Source: Chloroflexi bacterium RBG_16_68_14 (GTDB lineage: Bacteria > Chloroflexota > Dehalococcoidia > DSTF01 > RBG-16-68-14). From it: a stretch of DNA of 7,001 nt. Each line of letters opens with the position of its first letter. Position 1 is the stretch's first letter. Shown here piece after piece: positions 1 to 5,520 of the stretch. A program made the translations under genes and the position numbers. Where the stretch lies: positions 35,826 through 42,826 of the forward strand of contig MGOB01000093.1 in assembly GCA_001796995.1 (NCBI GenBank), written 5' to 3'. The notes below the pieces were generated by a model. It did not search any database. It was not told the origin of the DNA and saw only the letters and a list, made by a program, of their open reading frames with translations.

Positions 1-297
1 GTTCGTCAGGTTCGTTTGGCCGGAGCCGTCGGCGTTCATCACGAAGATATCCCCGTTGCCGGCCAAGGCGATCTTCGTGCCGTCCGGTGACCAGGCCGGC
101 TCGGTCTCCGTGGCGCCGCTGAACGTGAGCTGCGTCGAGCCCGCGCCGTCCGCGCCCATGGTGTAGATCTCGAAGTCGCCGTCGCGGTCGGAGTGGAAGG
201 CGATCTGGAAGCCGGCCGCCTTCACGTTCTTGGAGAGCGGGCGGCAGTTCCGGTCGTTGCAGTGGAGGAGCTTCAGGTCGCCGTTGGCGACGTCGTA
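1..297 (-). pseudogene. PD40/TolB-like propeller portion, cut off from its signal peptide by an upstream stop (partial)
   Basis: This is the in-frame continuation of the repeat gene to its right, directly after the TAG at 298-300. It stays open for 99 codons to the window edge. It begins with the rest of repeat 5 (DLKLLHCNDRNC). It then turns into PD40 blades: IAFHSDRDGDFEIYTM, then EPAWSPDGTKIALA, then GDIFVMNADGSGQTNLT. The WSPDGTKIA and DIFVMNADG signatures are typical of TolB/WD40-like propellers, which in secreted proteins usually serve binding or structural roles. There is no convincing start codon or ribosome binding site of its own. Translation would therefore need stop readthrough, or the region is the dead 3' part of a once longer gene. 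The true 3' end lies outside the window. The PD40 identity is confident; the disrupted status is inferred from the preserved frame. Confidence 0.7.
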
Positions 298-1008
298 CTA
301 GCTGACGACGGGGAAGCCGGAGGCGTCCAGGGCGAGGGAAGTGTAGAAGCCTACGTAGTCGGCGGTGTCCGGGGAGGTGATGGAGTTGCCCCCGCCGGCG
401 CAGTTCCGGTCGTTGCAGTGGAGGAGCTTCAGGTCGCCGTTGGTGCCGTCCCAGTAGCTGACGACCGGGTTGCCGGAGGCGTCCAGGGCGAGGGAGGTGT
501 GCTGGCCGACGGTGCCGGCGGTGTCCGGGGAGGTGATGTTGGCGCTCTCGTCGCCGGCGCAGTTGGCGTCGTCGCAGTGGAGCAGCTTCAGGTCGCTGTT
601 GGTGCTGTCGAGGTAGCTGACGACGGGGTTGCCGGAGGCGTCCAGGGCGAGTGAGGTGAACGCGCCGACGGTGCCGGCGGTGTCGGGGGAGGTGATGGAG
701 TCGCCGCCGCCGGCGCAGTTCCGGTCGTTGCAGTGGAGCACCTTCAGGTCGCCGTTGGTGTTGTCGCGGTAGCTGACGACAGGGAAGCCGGAGGCGTCCA
801 GGGCGAGGGAGGTGTAGAGGCCGACGTCGCCGCCGGTGTCGGGGGTGGTGATAGAGTCGCCGCCGGCGCAGATAGGGTTGCCACAGTGGAGGAGCTTCAG
901 GTCGAAGTTGGTGTTGTCGCGGTAGCTGACGACAGGGAAGCCGGAGGCGTCCAGGGCGAGGGAGGTGTGCTGGCCGACGGTGCCGGCGGTGTCCGGGGAG
1001 GTGATGGT
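244..1008 (-). repeat. Tandem coding repeats, five copies of about 153-159 bp
   Basis: Five direct repeats lie in the secreted-protein gene, the fifth being interrupted by the TAG at 298-300. Blocks such as GAAGCCGGAGGCGTCCAGGG (plus-strand sense) recur nearly unchanged at about 314, 786 and 938, which implies recent duplication or gene conversion. Spacer-like unique segments and short CRISPR-style repeats are absent, and the periodicity matches whole codons, so these are protein repeats. Confidence 0.85.
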
Positions 1009-1113
1009 GCCGCTGCTCGCCTCGGCCCGCTCCGCCGGCCCGCCCGGCAGAACAGCGGCCAGGGCAACCAGGGCGCACAGCGCCAGGATGATAACGAGCC
1101 GTCGCAGACGCAT
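298..1113 (-). CDS. Secreted tandem-repeat protein with C-x4-C modules, ending at a probable premature stop
   Basis: The 271-residue product starts with a Sec-type signal peptide: a basic MRLRR, a hydrophobic stretch at about 6-22, and a likely cut after AEA near residue 32. No good lipobox is present. The rest is an array of repeats with a 51-53 residue period, starting at I37, I88, I140, I193 and I245. Each repeat reads roughly ITSPDTAGxVG, then SLALDASGxPVVSY, then a D-rich stretch, then DLKLLHC-x4-CAGG. The paired cysteines suggest a disulfide or metal site per module; that is inference. The ATG at 1113 is supported by AAGGGGG at 1119-1125. The ORF stops inside repeat 5, where TAG replaces the tyrosine of VVSY, and the frame continues into PD40 blades. 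I do not recognise a named family. An extracellular or cell-surface role is likely, and the ligand is unknown. Confidence 0.75.
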   Translation of the reverse strand: MRLRRLVIILALCALVALAAVLPGGPAERAEASSGTITSPDTAGTVGQHTSLALDASGFPVVSYRDNTNFDLKLLHCGNPICAGGDSITTPDTGGDVGLYTSLALDASGFPVVSYRDNTNGDLKVLHCNDRNCAGGGDSITSPDTAGTVGAFTSLALDASGNPVVSYLDSTNSDLKLLHCDDANCAGDESANITSPDTAGTVGQHTSLALDASGNPVVSYWDGTNGDLKLLHCNDRNCAGGGNSITSPDTADYVGFYTSLALDASGFPVVS

Positions 1114-1118
1114 GGTGT

Positions 1119-1125
1119 CCCCCTT
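1119..1125 (-). promoter_or_regulatory. Strong ribosome binding site of the repeat-protein gene
   Basis: On the minus strand AAGGGGG lies 5 nt before the ATG at 1111-1113. It is one of the clearest Shine-Dalgarno sequences in the window and fixes the start of the secreted repeat protein. Confidence 0.6.
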
Positions 1126-1128
1126 GCT

Positions 1129-1146
1129 CGATGCCCTCGGGCATCG
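1129..1146 (-). promoter_or_regulatory. Perfect hairpin in the leader of the repeat-protein gene
   Basis: CGATGCCCTCGGGCATCG is an 18-nt perfect inverted repeat: a 7-8 bp stem with a 2-4 nt loop. It ends only 3 nt upstream of the Shine-Dalgarno sequence of the secreted protein. If it is transcribed it would form a stable 5' leader hairpin that could influence ribosome access or mRNA stability. An operator for a dimeric repressor is the alternative. The structure is seen; the function is inferred. Confidence 0.4.
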
Positions 1147-1326
1147 CTAGCCGGAGCCTGGGCGAGAGCATCAGGCAGGCGGGGCGTCGCAAGGATGAGG
1201 GCGGCGGGGGCTCCTCCCCTGTTGCGGACGAACCGTCCGCTGGGCCACCAGGCCTACTTTGGAACTAAAGCATATGCGGGCTGGGGGGCGTTTCCCAGGG
1301 CCAAACGGCCTATTCTTGGGGGCCGG
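1147..1326. other. Gene-free intergenic stretch
   Basis: No supported coding region, tRNA or rRNA is seen here. It should contain the promoter of the repeat-protein gene (minus strand), but I see no convincing -35/-10 pair. The only AT-rich patch is around 1258-1276, where TATGCT on the minus strand could be a weak -10 without a good -35. The one clear structure is the palindrome at 1224-1240, listed separately. Confidence 0.5.
1224..1240. repeat. 17-nt perfect inverted repeat
   Basis: GCGGACGAACCGTCCGC has 7-bp arms and a 3-nt centre. It lies about 110 bp upstream of the repeat-protein start and could be an operator or a hairpin. No T-run follows on either strand, so it is not a standard intrinsic terminator. 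Confidence 0.4.
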
Positions 1327-1354
1327 GCCCGCCGGAGGCGGGCAGGGGTGAGGG
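1327..1354. repeat. GC hairpin followed by GGGGTGAGGG, a REP-like module
   Basis: GCCCGCC-GGA-GGCGGGC (1327-1343) is a perfect 7-bp stem with a 3-nt loop, and AGGGGTGAGGG follows at once. The 12-mer CAGGGGTGAGGG at 1343-1354 recurs exactly at 1490-1501, again directly after a hairpin. The inverse CCCTCACCCC lies at 1416-1425. The module therefore looks like a partial copy of the element at 1416-1501. Confidence 0.5.
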
Positions 1355-1388
1355 CTCGAACTTCGAGCTTCGAACCTCGAGCCTCGAG
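1354..1388. repeat. Five tandem TCGA-centred heptamers
   Basis: The units are GCTCGAA, CTTCGAG, CTTCGAA, CCTCGAG and CCTCGAG. All are 7 bp long with no spacing, consensus CYTCGAR. The period of 7 with a palindromic TCGA core resembles the short tandem heptamer repeats known from some bacterial intergenic regions. Function is unknown. It lies between the two copies of the CAGGGGTGAGGG 12-mer. Confidence 0.6.
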
Positions 1389-1389
1389 A

Positions 1390-1417
1390 TCACACCTCCA
1401 CCGAGACCGGCAGGACC
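1390..1417 (-). repeat. Second copy of the RNase J 3' end (last eight codons plus stop)
   Basis: Positions 1392-1417 match 1511-1536, the end of the RNase J gene, at 24 of 26 bases, 119 bp apart. Read on the minus strand it still spells VLPVSVEV followed by a stop (TGA instead of TAG). Both mismatches fall at synonymous third positions of valine codons. The frame differs from RNase J (119 is not a multiple of 3). It flanks the palindromic element on the side opposite the gene, as a direct repeat would. It is not expected to be translated on its own. Confidence 0.65.
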
Positions 1418-1501
1418 CTCACCCCGAGCTGTCGAGAGATGTGCGCTGGTGCGAGTTGCGCCCCTCTCCCTCTGCGAGGGAGAGGGGGACAGGGGTGAGG
1501 G
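1416..1501. repeat. 86-bp palindromic MITE/REP-like element next to the RNase J stop
   Basis: The element is bounded by perfect 10-bp inverted ends, CCCTCACCCC (1416-1425) and GGGGTGAGGG (1492-1501). Inside is a perfect 12-bp stem with a 3-nt loop: CCCCTCTCCCTC, TGC, GAGGGAGAGGGG (1461-1487). It encodes nothing. Direct imperfect copies of the RNase J tail flank it. Its form matches the non-autonomous palindromic repeats common between genes in many bacteria. Lying 22 nt past the RNase J stop, the inner hairpin could also protect the 3' end of the mRNA, but there is no U-tract after it. Confidence 0.6.
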
Positions 1502-1508
1502 AGGGCCC

Positions 1509-3164
1509 CTACACCTCCACCGACACCGGCAGCACCATGGGCCGGCGATGGGTCTCCTGGTAGAGGAACTGGGCGATGGCGTCCTTCACCTTGGTGTTCA
1601 CCACCCCCCACTCGACGATGTGGTCCGCCCCCTCCAGCGCCGACACCACCTTCTGCCGGGTGCGCTGCAACAGCTCCTCCGACTCCTCGATGTCCACGAA
1701 GCCGCGGGAGACCACCTCCGGCAGGCCGACCAGCCGTCCGGTCTGCTTCTCGATGGCCAGGATGATCACCACCATGCCGTCGGTGGCCAGGTGGCGCCGG
1801 TCGCGCAGCACCAGGTGGTCGATGTCGCCCACGCCCAGGCCGTCCACGTACACGTAGTCGGCGTGTACGCGGCCGCTTACGTGGGCGCCCTGCTCGTCCA
1901 GCTCCAGCACGTCGCCGTCGGTGAGGACGAAGATGTGCTCGTCGGGCATACCGAGGGAGCGGGCGAGATCCGCGTGCAGCGCCATGTGGCGGTACTCGCC
2001 GTGGATGGGGACGAAGTAGCGCGGCCGCACCAGCGAGTGCACGATCTTCAGCTCCTCCTGGGCGGCGTGGCCGCGCACGTGCACGTTGGCGATGCGGTTG
2101 TAGAGGACGCGCGCGCCCAGCCGGAAGAGGTTATCGACGGTGCGGTAGACCAGCGACTCGTTGCCGGGGACGGCGCTGGCGGAGAGGACCACCGTGTCGC
2201 CGGGGACGATGGTGACGTGGGGGTGCTCCTGGTTGGCGATGCGGGTGAGGGCGGAGGTGGGCTCCCCCTGGCTGCCCGTGGTGATAATGGCGAGGCGGTC
2301 GTGCGGGATCTGGTCCAGCTCGCGCACGGCCACCATCATCCCCTTGGGCACGTTCAGGTAACCCAGCTGCGTCGCCATCTGGACGTTGTCCTGCATGCTG
2401 CGGCCGGTGACGAAGACGCGGCGGCCGGTGTCGTCGGCGGCGTCGATCACCTGCTGGACGCGGGCGATGAGGGAGGCGAAGGTGGTGACGATGACGCGGC
2501 CGGGAGAAGTCGACATAATACTATGGAGCGCCTCGCCCACCACTTGTTCCGACGGCGTGTAGCCCGGGATCTCCGCGTAGGTGGAGTCGGCCAGGAGGAG
2601 GAGGACACCTTCGTGGCCGTGCTGGGCTAGCCGGCGCAGGTCAGTGGACTGGGCCATTACCGGCGTGTGGTCCAGCTTGAAGTCGCCGGTGTGGATGACC
2701 AGGCCGACCGGGGTGTGGATGGCGAGGCCGGTGGAGTCGGGCACGCTGTGGGCCACGCTGAAGGGCTCCACCTGGAAGGGGCCCTCCTGGATCCGGTCGC
2801 CCGGCTTCACGACGCGGATATCCGACTGCTTGAGCAGCTTGGCCTCCTTCAGCCTCACCTCGACCAGCCCCGCCGTCAGCCGCGTGCAATAGACGGGCAC
2901 GTTCACCTGGTGCAGGATGTAAGGCAGCGCGCCGATGTGGTCCTCGTGGCCGTGGGTGAGGAAGATCGCCCGCAGATTCCTGCGGCCGTCGAGGACGTAG
3001 CTGAGGTCGGGGATCACCAGGTCGATCCCCAGCATCTCTTCCTCGGGGAACATGAGCCCGGCGTCCACGGCGATGATGCTGTCGCCGTACTCCAGCAGCA
3101 TCATGTTCTTGCCGATCTCGCCGAGACCGCCCAGGGGGATAACGCGGAGCTTCTTGCGGGCCAT
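1509..3164 (-). CDS. rnj: Ribonuclease J
   Basis: RNase J is a zinc metallo-beta-lactamase/beta-CASP enzyme with endo- and 5'-3' exonuclease activity in mRNA decay and rRNA maturation, acting in the cytoplasm. The family signatures are present (numbered from the upstream ATG at 3188): the HGHEDH metal motif at 79-84, H147 of AHSVPDS, HTGDFK at 166-171, the beta-CASP region with TTGSQGEP at 303-310 and PGNE at 341-344, HVRGHAAQEE near 370, and PIHGEYRH at 394-401. The C-terminal domain ends in VLPVSVEV, as is usual. Length is normal. Two in-frame ATGs exist, at 3188 and 3164, because a 24-bp segment is duplicated. I chose 3164 (551 aa) since AAGGGA lies 6 nt upstream; starting at 3188 would add MARKKGLA (559 aa). 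It is the last gene of the run and follows the glycosylase gene by 49-73 nt. Confidence 0.95.
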   Translation of the reverse strand: MARKKLRVIPLGGLGEIGKNMMLLEYGDSIIAVDAGLMFPEEEMLGIDLVIPDLSYVLDGRRNLRAIFLTHGHEDHIGALPYILHQVNVPVYCTRLTAGLVEVRLKEAKLLKQSDIRVVKPGDRIQEGPFQVEPFSVAHSVPDSTGLAIHTPVGLVIHTGDFKLDHTPVMAQSTDLRRLAQHGHEGVLLLLADSTYAEIPGYTPSEQVVGEALHSIMSTSPGRVIVTTFASLIARVQQVIDAADDTGRRVFVTGRSMQDNVQMATQLGYLNVPKGMMVAVRELDQIPHDRLAIITTGSQGEPTSALTRIANQEHPHVTIVPGDTVVLSASAVPGNESLVYRTVDNLFRLGARVLYNRIANVHVRGHAAQEELKIVHSLVRPRYFVPIHGEYRHMALHADLARSLGMPDEHIFVLTDGDVLELDEQGAHVSGRVHADYVYVDGLGVGDIDHLVLRDRRHLATDGMVVIILAIEKQTGRLVGLPEVVSRGFVDIEESEELLQRTRQKVVSALEGADHIVEWGVVNTKVKDAIAQFLYQETHRRPMVLPVSVEV

Positions 3165-3198
3165 GGCTAGTCCCTTCTTGCGGGCCATAGCTAGTCCA
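3151..3198 (-). repeat. 24-bp tandem duplication spanning the RNase J start site
   Basis: Two adjacent 24-bp units, 3151-3174 and 3175-3198, match at 22 of 24 bases. Each carries a purine-rich ribosome-binding stretch, an ATG and codons for ARKK, so the gene has two nested in-frame starts giving MARKK-GLA-MARKK. The inner ATG (3164) has AAGGGA before it; the outer one (3188) only GATGGA. Both spacings are 6 nt. Confidence 0.8.
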
Positions 3199-3201
3199 TC
3201 G

Positions 3202-3227
3202 TAGCGGCGACCTGAAGGTCGCCCCTA
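3202..3227 (-). promoter_or_regulatory. Hairpin between the glycosylase gene and RNase J
   Basis: GGCGACC-TGAA-GGTCGCC (plus-strand sense, 3206-3223) is a perfect 7-bp stem with a 4-nt loop. It extends past one C-C mismatch by three more pairs (TAG/CTA). No U-tract follows on the minus strand, so it is not a clear terminator. It sits 14-38 nt before the two RNase J starts. It could be an mRNA processing or stability element, or a dispersed REP-type palindrome. Confidence 0.45.
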
Positions 3228-3237
3228 TATCGATCGT

Positions 3238-3870
3238 TCATAGTAGCTGCATCTGCACTGGCTCGGGTTCGCGCGGCTGGTCGTTCTTCTTCAGCGCCTC
3301 AGCCAGGATGGCCGGCAGCTTCAGGAAGTCCTGCTCGATGGTGCGGCGCAGGCTGGCCTGGTGGAGCGCCGCCGCCGGGTGGTACAGGGGCACGACGGTC
3401 ACATCATCCACTCGCTTGGCCTGGCCGCGGATGCGGCCGATGGACTGGCCCGGGAAGTAGCGGTTCATGGAGAAGCGGCCCAGCGTGACGATGAGCCGGG
3501 GCTTGATGATCTCCAACTGCCGGTCCAGCCACGGCTTGCAGGCGCTGATCTCGCCGGGCAGCGGGTCGCGGTTGTTGGGCGGGCGGCACTTGATGACGTT
3601 GCAGATGTAGACGTTCTCGCGCCGCAGCCCGATGGAGGCGAGCAGTTCGTCCAGGAACTTGCCCGCCGGCCCCACGAAGGGGCGCGCCTGCTGGTCCTCG
3701 TAGAAGCCCGGCCCCTCGCCGATGAAGACGATGTCGGCGTTGGGGCTCCCTTCGCCCGGCACGGCGTGGGTGCGGGTCTTCGACAGATCGCACCTGGGGC
3801 AGACGGCGATCTGGCCGGCTAGCTCACGCAGGGCGATGGCTTGTTCCTCCATGGTGGTTGCGCTCTCCAT
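3238..3870 (-). CDS. udg: Type 4 uracil-DNA glycosylase, [4Fe-4S] enzyme
   Basis: The enzyme removes uracil from DNA, starting base-excision repair of deaminated cytosine. The 210-residue product has the family 4 layout: CPRC at 24-27 and cysteines C95 (NVIKCRPPNNR) and C111 (SACKPW), which supply the four iron-sulfur ligands; active-site motif 1 GEGPG at 51-55; and the late motif HPAAALH at 164-170. The GEGPG form with the four cysteines separates it from families 1 and 2. The C-terminal QPREPEPVQMQLL tail is short and polar. The ATG at 3870 starts 1 nt after the stop of the upstream TauE half, so translation is probably coupled. A second ATG at 3852 (MEEQ) is possible, and neither has a strong ribosome binding site. 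Confidence 0.93.
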   Translation of the reverse strand: MESATTMEEQAIALRELAGQIAVCPRCDLSKTRTHAVPGEGSPNADIVFIGEGPGFYEDQQARPFVGPAGKFLDELLASIGLRRENVYICNVIKCRPPNNRDPLPGEISACKPWLDRQLEIIKPRLIVTLGRFSMNRYFPGQSIGRIRGQAKRVDDVTVVPLYHPAAALHQASLRRTIEQDFLKLPAILAEALKKNDQPREPEPVQMQLL

Positions 3871-3871
3871 C

Positions 3872-4255
3872 CTAGCTTGGCGCTCGCTGCTGGCGCAGCG
3901 TCCCCACGATCATGGTCACGGCGAAGTAGAGGGCGACGGCGGCGAAGATGCGGCGCAGCACATCGGCGGCCAGGGCGTCGGCCAAGAAGGCGGCGCCGAA
4001 GCCGGCCACGATGGCCGCCGGCGCCACCCAGACCACGGTGGGCGGGTCGACGTTGCCCCGGCGCAGGTGGGTGAGGCCGCCCACCACGGCCGTCACGACG
4101 ACGGCGGCCAGGGAAGCCCCCTGCGCTACGTGCTGCTGCTTGTCGAGAAGCAGCACCATGACTGGGATGTAGACGGCGCCTCCACCTACGCCCAGCAAGC
4201 CGCCGGCAAACCCGCCGATAAGACCCGTGACCAGAGCGACGACGATCTCTCCCAC
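3872..4255 (-). CDS. TauE/SafE (TSUP) half-transporter, second of a pair
   Basis: This 127-residue, very hydrophobic protein corresponds to one DUF81 repeat. It carries GGFAGGLLGVGGG at 14-26, followed by the conserved HVAQGASLA segment at 41-49, with about four membrane helices. Standard TauE/SafE proteins hold two such repeats in a single chain of about 250 residues that moves sulfite, sulfonates or other small anions across the inner membrane. Here the partner repeat is the gene immediately upstream. The start is GTG, 5 nt after the upstream stop, without a visible ribosome binding site. This suggests coupled translation and a 1:1 heterodimer, which is inference. The two reading frames differ. 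The substrate cannot be read from sequence, and no sulfur metabolism gene is adjacent. Confidence 0.85.
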   Translation of the reverse strand: MGEIVVALVTGLIGGFAGGLLGVGGGAVYIPVMVLLLDKQQHVAQGASLAAVVVTAVVGGLTHLRRGNVDPPTVVWVAPAAIVAGFGAAFLADALAADVLRRIFAAVALYFAVTMIVGTLRQQRAPS

Positions 4256-4260
4256 GCGCG

Positions 4261-4656
4261 TTAGGTGATGAACATGCGAACGGCCACCATCAGCAGGAAC
4301 AGCCCGAACATGAGCCGGAGCGCTCGAGGCTCCAGGCGCGTCATCGTGATGGCGCCCAGGTACGCGCCCACGGAGGCGCCCATCGAGAGCCAGAGGGCCA
4401 GACTCCAGTCAACGTTCTCAGTGAGCCAGTAGCCAGCCAGCCCGGCCGCGCCGACGAATACGACGATAGCGAGGGACGTCCCGTGGGCCAGGTGCTGCGG
4501 CAACCGCAAGAGCCCTGTCAGGAGCGGCACCATCACCGCGCCGCCACCGACTCCGGTGAGACCGCTGAAGAAACCGCCGGCGAGCCCTGTGAAGGCCGAC
4601 TTGCTTCCCCGCGATCTCAGTTGCAAACCTCGCCATCCTCGCCCCGATGATAGCAT
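4261..4656 (-). CDS. TauE/SafE (TSUP) half-transporter, first of a pair
   Basis: The 131-residue product has the DUF81 signature GGFFSGLTGVGGG at 27-39 and HLAHGTSLA at 55-63, then further hydrophobic helices ending at VRMFIT. It is one half of a normal TauE/SafE transporter; the other half is the next gene. Residues 1-20 from the ATG at 4656 are polar and arginine-rich, unlike the usual family N-terminus. No ribosome binding site precedes this ATG. The real start may be later, for example the TTG at 4626, so the 5' end is uncertain. It lies 48 nt downstream of tatC on the same strand. Confidence 0.82.
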   Translation of the reverse strand: MLSSGRGWRGLQLRSRGSKSAFTGLAGGFFSGLTGVGGGAVMVPLLTGLLRLPQHLAHGTSLAIVVFVGAAGLAGYWLTENVDWSLALWLSMGASVGAYLGAITMTRLEPRALRLMFGLFLLMVAVRMFIT

Positions 4657-4705
4657 TGGGCGAACGAGGTGATCAATCGGGCACGGTCGGAGTCGCGCTG
4701 GCGCT

Positions 4706-5509
4706 TCACCGCTGGATGAGCGGGCTGCCCTCCACCAGCTTCGCCAGGACGATGCCGGTGAAGTAGAGGACGATGATGGGCCCTGCCACCAGCGATTGGG
4801 TGACGGGATCGACGGAGGGTGTCACCACCGCCGCCGCCACGAAGGCGAGGATGAGAGCCTGGCGCCACCAGCCCAGCAGCTTGCGCGAGGTGACCACCCC
4901 CAGCTTGGCCAGCCCCATCACCACCAGGGGCAGCTCAAAGACCAGCCCGGTAACCAGCAGGAGCCGGGTGACGAAGTCGAAGTACTTGCGCACGCTGATG
5001 AGCGGCTCCCCGATGTCGCCCGGCGGGTTGAGGAGAAAGCCCAGCGCCGGCGGCAGCTCGACGTAGTAGGCGAAGGCCGCGCCGCCGATGAACGCCAGCG
5101 ACGCCCCCAGGACGATGGGGTAGAGCCAGCGGCGCTCCTGCTTGGTGAGCCCCGGCCTGACGAAGGCCAGCACCTGGTACACCAGCACGGGCATGGCGAT
5201 GGCGATGCCCAGCAGGAGGGAGACCCGGAAGTAAGTCGTCCAGCCCTCCAGCGGGTCGAAGAAGAACGTATCGAATTGTTGCTTTCGGTCTCGGGCTGGT
5301 TCCTTGAGAAACTCGATGAACCATCCGGTGAGCGGCCAGAAGGAAACGCCCACCCCCACCACCAGCGCTGCCGACATCACCATCAGGCGGTAGCGCAGCT
5401 CCTGGAGGTGCTCCAGGATGGTGAGGGTCTTGCTTTCCTTTTCCTGGGGTTGGGGCCGCTCCTGGGGCGGCTCTTGGGGCGGCGCTTGCGTGGGCGGCTG
5501 GACGGCCAT
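4706..5509 (-). CDS. tatC: Sec-independent protein translocase TatC
   Basis: TatC is the membrane receptor of the twin-arginine pathway, which exports folded proteins. The 267-residue product has the expected six-helix pattern. Hallmarks are HLQELRYRL at 34-42 with the conserved glutamate E37; YQVLAFVRPGL followed by KQERR at 111-127 with E125 (matching E103 of E. coli); FELP at 191-194 with E192 (matching E170); and VVTPSVDPVTQ at 228-238. The first 25 residues are an unusual Pro/Gln/Glu-rich cytoplasmic leader (repeated PPQE/RPQPQ). The ATG at 5509 is 11 nt after the tatB stop with no good ribosome binding site, so translation probably depends on tatB. Adjacency to tatB confirms the pathway. 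Confidence 0.97.
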   Translation of the reverse strand: MAVQPPTQAPPQEPPQERPQPQEKESKTLTILEHLQELRYRLMVMSAALVVGVGVSFWPLTGWFIEFLKEPARDRKQQFDTFFFDPLEGWTTYFRVSLLLGIAIAMPVLVYQVLAFVRPGLTKQERRWLYPIVLGASLAFIGGAAFAYYVELPPALGFLLNPPGDIGEPLISVRKYFDFVTRLLLVTGLVFELPLVVMGLAKLGVVTSRKLLGWWRQALILAFVAAAVVTPSVDPVTQSLVAGPIIVLYFTGIVLAKLVEGSPLIQR

Positions 5510-5520
5510 GAGACGGCGTA

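Noticed and set aside
244..1008. CRISPR-like array
   Set aside because: The repeats are about 155 bp, in frame and coding, with no unique spacers and no cas genes.
1461..1487. 12-bp hairpin as a rho-independent terminator of RNase J
   Set aside because: No U-tract follows on the minus strand (CGCAACTCGC), so it is listed as part of a palindromic element.
193..1563. Plus-strand repetitive open frames (VAVADDREAGGVQGEGG type)
   Set aside because: They are the complement of the secreted repeat gene and inherit its period. They have no signal peptide or family match.
1390..1611. Minus-strand 73-codon frame ending in VLPVSVEV
   Set aside because: Most of it overlaps RNase J out of frame and then the palindromic element. 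Only its last eight codons are meaningful, as a duplicated tail.
1449..2630. Long plus-strand open frame of 393 codons
   Set aside because: It runs antisense to RNase J, whose motifs are unmistakable. The His/Val/Asp-rich translation is typical of a high-GC shadow frame.
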